Assembly: GCA_943370215.1 (NCBI GenBank)
Contig: CALRQC020000024.1
Coordinates: 30,190-94,189, forward strand
DNA from: Niveispirillum sp943370215
GTDB taxonomy: Bacteria; Pseudomonadota; Alphaproteobacteria; Azospirillales; Azospirillaceae
Direction: 5' to 3'
DNA: 64,000 bases
Shown: piece after piece, positions 53,790-61,317 of the stretch
Numbering within the stretch: the stretch's first letter is position 1
How the letters are laid out: the number at the start of each line of letters is the position of its first letter
Position numbers and translations under genes: made by a program
The notes under the pieces: generated by a model
Databases searched by the model: none
Told to the model about the DNA's origin: nothing
Seen by the model: the letters and a program-made list of their open reading frames with translations, nothing else

Positions 53790-56700
53790 TCAGCTCTCCA
53801 CCATTTCCGCCGCGCGGGCCAGATCGACCGATACCAGTTTGGAAACGCCGCGTTCCATCATGGTCACGCCAAACAGCCGGTCCATGCGGGCCATGGTCAG
53901 CCGGTGATGGGTGACGATCAGGAAGCGCGTAGCGCCGCTGCGGGCCATTTCTTCCACCATGTCACAGAATCGACCGACATTGGCCTCGTCCAGGGGTGCA
54001 TCCACCTCGTCCAGCACACAGATGGGGGCGGGGTTGCACAGGAACACGGCAAACAGCAGGGCCAGGGCTGTCAACGCCTGTTCCCCACCCGACAGCAGCG
54101 ACAGCACCTGCAATTTCTTGCCCGGCGGGCTGGCATAGATTTCCAGGCCGGCATCCAGCGGGTCTTCGGCTTCCGTCAGTTTCAGATGCGCCGAACCACC
54201 ACCGAACAGGCGGGTGAACATATCCTGGAAATGCGCATCCACCTTGCTGAAGCTGGCCAGCAGCCGTTCCCGCGCCTCCCGGTTCAGGCCATTGATGCCC
54301 TGGCGCAGGCGGGCGATGGCGGCGGTCAAATCCTCTTTCTCCGCCGTCATCGTGCCGATCTGCGCTTCCATCTCCGCCACTTCCTGCTCAGCGCGCAGAT
54401 TGACGGGGCCGATGCGTTCCCGCTCCTCCAGCAGTTTGGACAGGCGCTGTTCCAAGGCGGTCGGGTCGGGCCGCTCCTCATCGGCATCGAAATCAATGCC
54501 GGTGGCGGCGGCGATATGATCGGGCTCGCAATCCAGCTTCTCGGCAATGCGCTCGGCCAGGGCCTTCATATGCTGCAAGGCCTGTGAAACGGCGGCTTCG
54601 GCATGGGCGCGGGCTTCACGCGCGTCGGCCAGGGCGGTTTCCGCCTTGGTGCGGGCCTGTTCAGCCTCGGCCAATTCCGCTTCCCCGGCCTGCAAGGCGG
54701 CCAGCGCCTCGGCTCGGTGGCGCTCGGCGGTCTGGATTTGCGCGGCCAGCAGGCGGCGCTCCTCCTGGATCGCCAGGGGACGCTCGGCCAGGGTTTCCAA
54801 CTCCTCCCGCCCTTCGGCGGCGCGTTGTTCCAACTCGGCCAGCCGGCTGGCCGCCCCTTCCACGCGGGCGGCCCAGCCCTGTTCTTCCTGTTGCAGCAGC
54901 GACAGGCGGCGGCGGCGCTGTTCGGCCTCCCGCAGCAACTGGTCGGCGCGGGTCTGCCGGTTGGCCAGGGCGGCGCGCAGTTCCGCTTGCCGGGCGCGGG
55001 ATTGGGCGATGGCATTGCGGGCAATGGCGGCATCGGGCAGCGCATCCAGCGCCGCCTGCGCCTCGGCCTCCGCCACCGCTGCCTCCGCCCGGTCAGTTTG
55101 CAGCGCCGTCAGGCTGCCCAGCAGGGCTTGCAGCTTGGCAGCCGCCGCATCGGCATCGGCTTTGCGGCGGGCCAGCCCGTCGCGCGCCTGTTCCACGGCG
55201 CGGAAGCCGCTGCGCACGGCCTCGCGCGCCTGCCGGTCACGTTGGGCGGCCTGATCCTGGGTTTGCCGCGCCTCCCCTTCCCGGCGGGCGGCCTGTTCGC
55301 GCGCGCTGGCATGGGCCTCACGCGCCGTGGCCAGCACCTCCTCCGCCGCATCCAGCTCCATTTCCAGTTCAGCCAAGCGGTTACGCTGGGTCAGGCGGAT
55401 GGCGGCGGCGGTGGGGGCACCGGGCTTGCGGGTCAACCCGTCCCAGCGCCAGGCCCCACCATCGCGGGTAACAATCATCTGGCCGGGCAGCAGCCGGGTC
55501 GACAGGCCGGCAGCCTGGGCGGCATCCTTCGCCACCCCGATCTGCGGCAGGCAGCGGCCCAACGCCGCCGGGGCCTTCACATAGGCGGTCAGCGCGGTCA
55601 GCCCGTCCGGCAGGGCCGTGCCGTCCGGCAAGGGCGGCAGGTCGCGCCAATAGATATTGGCGGCGGCATCCAGCGGGGCGGTCAGATCATCGCCCAGTGC
55701 GGCCGCCAGCGCCTGTTCATAGCCGGCGGTCACCGTCACCGCATCGATCAGCGGCGGGAACAGGTCAGCCTCGTCCAGCCCCAGCAGGGCGCGCAGACCG
55801 TCGCATTCCGCCTTGATGCGGGTGAAGCGGGATTCCGCCTGGGTCAGCGCGTCGCGGCTGCGCGCCTGGGCACCAGCAGCCTCGGCCCGTGCGCGTTCCA
55901 GGGCGCGGTCGGCCTCCCCCTTGGCAGCCTCGGCATTCTCCGCCTCCTCCCGCGCCAGTTCCAGCCGTTCCTCGGCCAGGGCCAGCGCTTCCTCGGCAGC
56001 CGCCAGTTCCAGCCCGCCATCCAGCCCCTGGCGCAGAAGGTCGGCCTGGGCCTGCTGTTCGGCCAGCCGGCGGTCCAGCGTCGCCAGCCGTGCCTGCTGG
56101 TCCCGCAGGCGGCTCAACTGGGTGTTGCGCGCCGTTTCTTCGGCACCCGCCTGTTCCAGCAGGGCGGCCAGGGCCAGATCGGCCTGTTCCACCGCGTCGC
56201 GGGCGGTCAACAGGGCCTCCTGCGCCTCCTCCTGGTCCAGCGCCTCCTCGGCCTGGGCATCCAGCAATTGCTGGCGTTCTTCACGCAGGCGCAGCAGGGC
56301 ATTGTCAGCATCGGTGGCGAGCGCCCGTTCGCGTGACAGATCGGACGCGATCTGGGCCAGCCGGCGCTGGGTGGCCGTTTGGGCTTCGGCAACGCGCGCC
56401 TCTTCCGCCGCCAGTTGTTCGCGCGCCAGCACCAGCCGTTGCAAGGTCGCCGCGGCGTCGGCCTCCGCCTGGCGTTTGGGCGGCAGGGTGGCGGCGATGG
56501 CGGCCCTGCTTTCAGCCAGGGTCGTGCCCGCCAGCATGGCCTGTCGCACCGCCTCATCCGCGCGGGCATGGCCGGAACGGGCGCGGGTCAGCGCCCCTTC
56601 GGCATCCTGCCAGCGGATATGCAGCAGGCGCGCCTCCGTCTGGCGGATATTTTCCTGCACATTGCGATAACGGGCGGCCTGTTTGGCCTGTTTGCGCAGG

Positions 56701-57320
56701 GTTTGCAGTTGGGCATCCAGCGTGCCCAGCACATCATCCAGCCGGGTCAGGTTGGTTTCCGCCGCGCGCAGGCGCAATTCCGCCTCGTGCCGCCTTGCGT
56801 GCAGGCCGCTGATGCCAGCGGCTTCCTCCAGCAATTGCCGGCGGTCCGCCGGCTTGGCATTGATCAGCGCCCCCACCCGGCCCTGGCTGACCAGGGCCGG
56901 GCTGTTGGCGCCTGAGGCATTGTCGGCAAACAGGATCTGCACATCGCGGGCGCGCACCAGCTTGCCATTGATGCGGTAATCCGACCCCGACCCGCGTTCC
57001 AGCCGGCGGGTGATTTCCAGCTCGTCAAACTCGTTGAAGGGCGGTGGCGCGGTGCGGCCATCATTGCCCAGCACCATGGTCACTTCGGCGATATTGCGCG
57101 CCGGCCGCGTGGTCGTGCCGCCGAAAATGACGTCATCCATATCCTCCCCGCGCATCCGCTTGGCCGAGGTCTCCCCCATGGCCCAGCGCAGGGCCTCCAG
57201 CAGGTTGGATTTGCCGCAGCCATTGGGGCCGACCACGCCGGTCATGCCCGGCTCGATCAGCAGTTCGGTCTGGTCAACGAAGGATTTGAAGCCGGAAAGG
57301 CGAAGCTTGGTGAACTGCAC
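53790..57320 (-). CDS. smc: Chromosome segregation protein SMC
   Basis: SMC forms a ring with ScpA and ScpB that organises and segregates the chromosome. The 1176-residue protein has the Walker A motif GVVGPNGCGKSNLLEALRW near the N-terminus, two coiled-coil arms rich in Ala, Glu, Gln and Arg, a hinge near 515-640 starting at LLGLDEADLFPPLIDAV, the signature LSGGEQALTALALLFA and the Walker B motif PICVLDEVDAPLDEANV near the C-terminus. The length is typical. It lies downstream of dsbA on the same strand, an arrangement common in alphaproteobacteria, but separated by repeat copy E. Confidence 0.96.
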   Translation of the reverse strand: MQFTKLRLSGFKSFVDQTELLIEPGMTGVVGPNGCGKSNLLEALRWAMGETSAKRMRGEDMDDVIFGGTTTRPARNIAEVTMVLGNDGRTAPPPFNEFDELEITRRLERGSGSDYRINGKLVRARDVQILFADNASGANSPALVSQGRVGALINAKPADRRQLLEEAAGISGLHARRHEAELRLRAAETNLTRLDDVLGTLDAQLQTLRKQAKQAARYRNVQENIRQTEARLLHIRWQDAEGALTRARSGHARADEAVRQAMLAGTTLAESRAAIAATLPPKRQAEADAAATLQRLVLAREQLAAEEARVAEAQTATQRRLAQIASDLSRERALATDADNALLRLREERQQLLDAQAEEALDQEEAQEALLTARDAVEQADLALAALLEQAGAEETARNTQLSRLRDQQARLATLDRRLAEQQAQADLLRQGLDGGLELAAAEEALALAEERLELAREEAENAEAAKGEADRALERARAEAAGAQARSRDALTQAESRFTRIKAECDGLRALLGLDEADLFPPLIDAVTVTAGYEQALAAALGDDLTAPLDAAANIYWRDLPPLPDGTALPDGLTALTAYVKAPAALGRCLPQIGVAKDAAQAAGLSTRLLPGQMIVTRDGGAWRWDGLTRKPGAPTAAAIRLTQRNRLAELEMELDAAEEVLATAREAHASAREQAARREGEARQTQDQAAQRDRQAREAVRSGFRAVEQARDGLARRKADADAAAAKLQALLGSLTALQTDRAEAAVAEAEAQAALDALPDAAIARNAIAQSRARQAELRAALANRQTRADQLLREAEQRRRRLSLLQQEEQGWAARVEGAASRLAELEQRAAEGREELETLAERPLAIQEERRLLAAQIQTAERHRAEALAALQAGEAELAEAEQARTKAETALADAREARAHAEAAVSQALQHMKALAERIAEKLDCEPDHIAAATGIDFDADEERPDPTALEQRLSKLLEERERIGPVNLRAEQEVAEMEAQIGTMTAEKEDLTAAIARLRQGINGLNREARERLLASFSKVDAHFQDMFTRLFGGGSAHLKLTEAEDPLDAGLEIYASPPGKKLQVLSLLSGGEQALTALALLFAVFLCNPAPICVLDEVDAPLDEANVGRFCDMVEEMARSGATRFLIVTHHRLTMARMDRLFGVTMMERGVSKLVSVDLARAAEMVES

Positions 57321-57361
57321 GGGCTGTCGGATTCATAAAAACGGGAAGGGATGGAACGCAA

Positions 57362-57392
57362 ACGGGGGTGGTGCCAGCGGGCACCACCCCCG
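57362..57392 (-). terminator. Hairpin upstream of smc
   Basis: ACGGGGGTGGTGC and GCACCACCCCCGT form a strong stem around a short loop. On the minus strand it is followed by TTTGCGTTCC. It lies just before the smc ribosome-binding region and could be a terminator for dsbA transcripts or a leader structure. Confidence 0.55.
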
Positions 57393-57404
57393 TCAATCTA
57401 TCTC

Positions 57405-57553
57405 ATACCAAGGGCCATAATTCATGGCTCTTGGTATTTGCCAATTCCCTCAATCGCCGGGCGGCGGCATCCGCCGCCTTGGCTCACGCGGGCACGAGCC
57501 CGCGGGCCAGCAGTCGCTGGCCTCCAAGGGGCATGAGACATGCCCCTTGGTAT
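57405..57553 (-). repeat. Multi-hairpin repeat, copy E (between dsbA and smc), most complete copy
   Basis: Read on the minus strand: ATA then I CCAAGGGGCATG-tct-CATGCCCCTTGG (57524-57550); II GGCCAGC-GACT-GCTGGCC (57505-57522); III CGCGGGC-TCGT-GCCCGCG (57487-57504); linker TGAGCCAA; IV GGCGGC-GGAT-GCCGCC (57463-57478); tail GCCCGGCGATTGAGGG; then V, an ATACCAAG...CTTGGTAT hairpin (57405-57437) with one mismatch. Both ends therefore carry an ATACCAAG palindrome. Confidence 0.93.
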
Positions 57554-57585
57554 CAAAGCCGTACTGAAGGCGTTTGAGGGAATGC

Positions 57586-58245
57586 TTAAGAGGCCTTACG
57601 CTTGGCGCCGGCCTTCTGCACGGCCTCCGTCAACTCGTCCAGCTTGGCGCCCATGATGACGTAATTGTCATTCACGATGAAGGTGGGGGTGGAGCTGATC
57701 TGCTTTTCCTGGCTGGCCGTGTACTGGCTCTTGATCAGGAAATCCTCCAGTTGCTTGTCGGAGGTGCAGGCATCGAACTGTTCCTGGCTCATCCCCGACA
57801 GCCGGGCGATCTGTGACAGGTGCTTCAGGTAATCCTGGTTCAGCCAGCTATGCTGCGACTTCATGATCGCCGTCTTCAGCGCCAGCCCCTTGGCCCCGCC
57901 GGCGCAGCGCATCAGCATATGGGCGCGCAAGCCCGGCGCGTTCATCGGGAAGTCCCGGAAGATCAGCTTCACTTCACCGGGATCGATGAATTCCTTCTTG
58001 AAGGTGGGCAGCATGTTGATTTCGAAATCGGCGCAGTGGGAACAGGCCAGCGAGGCATATTCCACCACCGTCACCTTGGCCTTGGGATCGCCATAGACGA
58101 TTTCCGAGGTGGCCGCCTTGATATCAACGGCGGGGGCAGCGGGTGCCGTCTGCGCCCAGGCCGGCAGGGCCGACAGCACGGCAGCACCGGCACCAAGGCC
58201 CAGCATGGAACGGCGAGAGAGCGGGGAAAGGTCAAGGCCGCGCAC
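57586..58245 (-). CDS. DsbA-family thioredoxin-fold protein with Tat signal
   Basis: The 219-residue protein has a twin-arginine signal, LSRRSMLGLGAGAAVLSALP, followed by an AWAQ cleavage site, so it is exported folded. The redox motif is Cys68-Ser-His-Cys71 in ASLACSHCADFE, and the cis-proline is in QISSTPTFIV. This fits the alphaproteobacterial ScsC/DsbA-like oxidoreductases (thioredoxin-4 type). The start is a GTG preceded by AGGAG 10 bp away; an ATG 36 bp inside would destroy the twin-arginine motif. It lies upstream of smc. Confidence 0.9.
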   Translation of the reverse strand: MRGLDLSPLSRRSMLGLGAGAAVLSALPAWAQTAPAAPAVDIKAATSEIVYGDPKAKVTVVEYASLACSHCADFEINMLPTFKKEFIDPGEVKLIFRDFPMNAPGLRAHMLMRCAGGAKGLALKTAIMKSQHSWLNQDYLKHLSQIARLSGMSQEQFDACTSDKQLEDFLIKSQYTASQEKQISSTPTFIVNDNYVIMGAKLDELTEAVQKAGAKRKAS

Positions 58246-58428
58246 TTCGGGGTGTCTCCTGATCCGACAAGTTGGGGCGACTATAGGGCCAGCTTTGCGG
58301 CGTCGGCAAGGCGATCTGTGGGGGGACGCCTCCGTGTCGCGGCCTGGAACCACTATCGGGATAAGCGCTTTACAAGGCGGAAAACAGCGCCTTAGAGTTG
58401 ATCATCGACAGTAGAACGGGCGAACATC

Positions 58429-58761
58429 TTGCGACGCAACCTCACAAGATCACGGATCTTCCTAACCCTTGGTGCATCCGTTCTGACCGCCTGCGGCGGT
58501 TCCGAACCGTCAGAATCAGATATACGCCAAGCGTTCGAACAGCAGGCCCAGGGGGTCAATGGCCTGCTGGGCGGCCTCACCGGCCAGAAGATGGAGGTTC
58601 TCAGCCTGACCAAGCATCAATGCAAAGGCAAGCAGGACTCCACAGCCATTGTCTGCTCCTTCACCATCAAGATGAAGGTGCCCGTAATCGGGGAGAGCGA
58701 ACAGACCACGGAACAAGCCTTCATCAAAGGCGATAATGGCTGGCGGATCGTCGGCCACTGA
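58429..58761 (+). CDS. Small hypothetical lipoprotein
   Basis: The 110-residue protein has a lipoprotein signal with lipobox LTAC (Cys22) followed by GGSEPSESDIRQAF. The mature domain has a pair of cysteines in KHQCKGKQDSTAIVCSFTIK that could form a disulfide and ends FIKGDNGWRIVGH, a pattern common in small periplasmic NTF2-like or DUF4878-type domains. I do not recognise a specific family. The start is a TTG with no strong ribosome-binding site. It converges on ybjQ across a hairpin. Confidence 0.7.
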   Translation: MRRNLTRSRIFLTLGASVLTACGGSEPSESDIRQAFEQQAQGVNGLLGGLTGQKMEVLSLTKHQCKGKQDSTAIVCSFTIKMKVPVIGESEQTTEQAFIKGDNGWRIVGH

Positions 58762-58768
58762 TCCCGCA

Positions 58769-58809
58769 GCGGTTCCCGTCTTCGCCTGTCAGCATGGGAC
58801 GGGAACCGC
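58769..58809. terminator. Bidirectional terminator hairpin
   Basis: GCGGTTCCCGTC and GACGGGAACCGC form a perfect 12-bp stem with a 17-bp loop, between the converging lipoprotein and ybjQ genes. Confidence 0.65.
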
Positions 58810-58826
58810 CACGGAACCGGCCGGGA

Positions 58827-59147
58827 TCAGCTCAACCTGACCGCCGTGCCATTGATGGACACCATCAGCATCCCGTTATCCTTGCCCAGCACCTCGTAAT
58901 CCACATCCACCCCCACCACCGCATCGGCCCCCAAACGCTGGGCGGCATCGATCAGGTCAGCCAGCGCATGTTCGCGCGTATCGCGCAGCGCCGACTGGTA
59001 GGCGCCGGAACGACCGCCGACAATGTCGGTGATACCAGCCAGGAAATCCTTGAAGACATTGACGCCCAGAATCGCCTCGCCCGTCACCAGCCCCAGATAT
59101 TGCCGGACCGGGCGGCCTTCAATCTGATCGGTTGTTACAACCAACAT
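58827..59147 (-). CDS. YbjQ family (UPF0145) protein
   Basis: The 106-residue protein matches the YbjQ family, pentameric beta-barrel-like proteins sometimes described as heavy-metal binding, with no established function. Typical stretches are YLGLVTGEAILGVNVFKDFL, ITDIVGGRSGAYQSAL and AQRLGADAVVGVDVDYEVLG. The ATG at 59147 is preceded by GGGGGGATT, a good ribosome-binding site. It is divergent from the autotransporter gene across 209 bp. Confidence 0.9.
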   Translation of the reverse strand: MLVVTTDQIEGRPVRQYLGLVTGEAILGVNVFKDFLAGITDIVGGRSGAYQSALRDTREHALADLIDAAQRLGADAVVGVDVDYEVLGKDNGMLMVSINGTAVRLS

Positions 59148-59356
59148 AATAATCCCCCCAATGCGGTACGCCGGATCGGCACCCATCGCACATGGGAAGC
59201 GGCTTTTGTGGCCGCAAGGTATCAGGTTGCGGAAATTGCACGGAAAACCCCCGCCTTCCGTTACGTCACCCCCTTCCCTGCGGCAGCGAAGCTGCGTAGC
59301 GTTGACCTGTAACAAACGGGCGCATCCAAGCTGCCCGGCGCTGGGAGGATATATTG

Positions 59357-61219
59357 ATGAATACCCGTCTGCTGGGCGGTACGGCCCTGGCCGCCCTTCT
59401 GTCGTGCGCAATGGCAGCCCCCGCACTGGCACAGTCGCTGGATTATTCCTCGCTGCTGGTCTTTGGCGACAGCCTCAGCGACACTGACAATCTGAAGAAT
59501 CTCAGCCCGGCCTCGCGTCCGGGCGCGCCTTACGTCAATGGCCGCTTCAGCAATGGGCCCGTCTGGGCGGAAACCTATGCCGCCAATACCGGCACCACGT
59601 TGAACAGCCGCGCCTTTGGCGGTGCGCGGGCCACGCGCACGAGCCCCATCGACCTGACGGCACAGGTCTCCGCATATCTGGCAACCAACAGCGCCATCCC
59701 GTCGGACCGGCTGGTCGGCATCTGGATCGGCGGCAATGATTACATCGCCGTGCTGACCGAGCCGCAGACCAACCCCACCGCCGCCGCCCAGGCGGCTGTC
59801 ACCGCCACGGCCACGGCAGTTGCCACCCAGGCCGGACGGTTGAAAGCGGCCGGCGCGCAGAACTTCATCTTGATGAACCTGCCCCCGCTGGGCAGCATCC
59901 CGCTGACCAGTGGCCTGTCGGCCAGCGACAAGGCGTCGGCCAATACCGTTGCCGACCTGCACGCCGCCGCCATTTCCAGCGTGGCGGCCACTCTGCGGGC
60001 CCAGGGCGCCAATGCCGCCATCGTCGATATCAACGGCCTGTTCCGTGACATGCTGGCCCGGCCGGCCGCCTATGGCTTCGCCAATACCACCATTCCCTGC
60101 TATGCGCCGGTCGGGGCGAATGGGGCACTGGTGGCCACGGGTGCCTGCGCTACGAGTGCCGGGACCGCCGGAACCGTCTTCTTCGACGCCCTGCACCCGA
60201 CCCAGGCGGCCCACGCCGTCGTGGCGCAGTTCGTCGAAGGCACCCTTTCCGCCAATTACGAGGCACCGGCCGCCAATAATGTCGCCACCGAACTGGCCCA
60301 GCGCCTGTTCGACCTGGCCAACCAGGGCGTTGCCTCCCGCATGGCCGGCGCCCGCACTGGCCAGGGTTCCGTCAACCTGACCAGCGCCCAGGCCGGTACC
60401 GATGGCCGTTACGGGCTCTACACGTTCGGTGCCTATCTGGATGGTGAGCGCAAGGGCTCCACCGGGCGCTATGGCTATGATTATGACGGGTTCAATGTCG
60501 GCATCGGGGCCGACTATCAGGTCGATGATCATGTGGTGGCCGGCCTCGCCTTCTCCTATGGCAAGGCCGATCTGACCACGGATGAGAATCTGGCCCGCAT
60601 CAATGGCAAGGCCTACAACATCACCACCTATGTGACGGCGGCGGCCGATGCGCTGTGGCTGGATGGCTATATGTCCTTCAGCTTTGACCGCTATGATCTG
60701 GACCGGGTGACCAAGTTCAGCCCATACCCCGTGGCAGGTGGTGATACCAAGGGCACCACCTTCGGCGGGGGCGGCACGGTGGGGTATACGCCGGATGTTG
60801 GCGGCTATGCCTTCGGCCCCGTCATCGGGCTGCGTTATGCCAAGACCCGGATCGAGGGCTATGCCGAAAATGGCGGCGGCCCCCTGGCCCTGACCTGGGG
60901 TGACTGGAATGCCGAGAGCCTGGTTGGCAGCGCCGGCGTGCAGATCAGCCCGATCAACCGGAGCTGGATGCCGCAGCTCCGCATCGCCTATGAACATGAA
61001 TTCGCCAATGATGGCCGCCTGATCACCGGCCATTTCGGCAATCGCGAGCAGGTGATGGGGGAGGCTGGTGCCGGCAAGCGCGGGCGGCTGGCTGTGGGCC
61101 TGCAGGCCGTGGGCATGGCGACGGATAATGTGATGCTGGCCGTGGGCTATGATGGCCGGGCGGAAGGCGGTCGGCCGACCGATCATGCCTTTACGGCACG
61201 GGTGAAGGTAGGGTTCTAA
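59357..61219 (+). CDS. Autotransporter with GDSL esterase/lipase passenger (EstA-like)
   Basis: The 620-residue protein has a signal peptide (about 1-26, APALAQ), a GDSL hydrolase passenger and a C-terminal autotransporter barrel. The nucleophile is Ser39 in LLVFGDSLSDTDNL, with block III in WIGGNDYI and the Asp-His pair in FFDALHPTQAAH. The barrel occupies about residues 355-620 and ends in ARVKVGF, a terminal-Phe outer-membrane signature. It should display an esterase on the cell surface. GGAGG precedes the ATG by 8 bp. A clear terminator follows. Confidence 0.92.
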   Translation: MNTRLLGGTALAALLSCAMAAPALAQSLDYSSLLVFGDSLSDTDNLKNLSPASRPGAPYVNGRFSNGPVWAETYAANTGTTLNSRAFGGARATRTSPIDLTAQVSAYLATNSAIPSDRLVGIWIGGNDYIAVLTEPQTNPTAAAQAAVTATATAVATQAGRLKAAGAQNFILMNLPPLGSIPLTSGLSASDKASANTVADLHAAAISSVAATLRAQGANAAIVDINGLFRDMLARPAAYGFANTTIPCYAPVGANGALVATGACATSAGTAGTVFFDALHPTQAAHAVVAQFVEGTLSANYEAPAANNVATELAQRLFDLANQGVASRMAGARTGQGSVNLTSAQAGTDGRYGLYTFGAYLDGERKGSTGRYGYDYDGFNVGIGADYQVDDHVVAGLAFSYGKADLTTDENLARINGKAYNITTYVTAAADALWLDGYMSFSFDRYDLDRVTKFSPYPVAGGDTKGTTFGGGGTVGYTPDVGGYAFGPVIGLRYAKTRIEGYAENGGGPLALTWGDWNAESLVGSAGVQISPINRSWMPQLRIAYEHEFANDGRLITGHFGNREQVMGEAGAGKRGRLAVGLQAVGMATDNVMLAVGYDGRAEGGRPTDHAFTARVKVGF

Positions 61220-61280
61220 AAAAGGGCGCTGCCCTCAACCCGCCTGGGGCCGCAAGGCCCCTGGACCCCGGATATGAAAC

Positions 61281-61317
61281 GGGCCGCGACAGGTGAATGT
61301 CGCGGCCCTTTTTCTTT
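61281..61317 (+). terminator. Intrinsic terminator after the autotransporter gene
   Basis: GGGCCGCGACA and TGTCGCGGCCC form a perfect 11-bp stem followed by TTTTTCTTT, which overlaps the end of the convergent RND gene. Confidence 0.9.

Noticed and set aside
61220..61275. GC-rich hairpin GGGGCC-gcaa-GGCCCC near 61246-61261 as another repeat copy
   Set aside because: It lacks the loop, linker and tail motifs of the multi-hairpin repeat and directly precedes a normal terminator.
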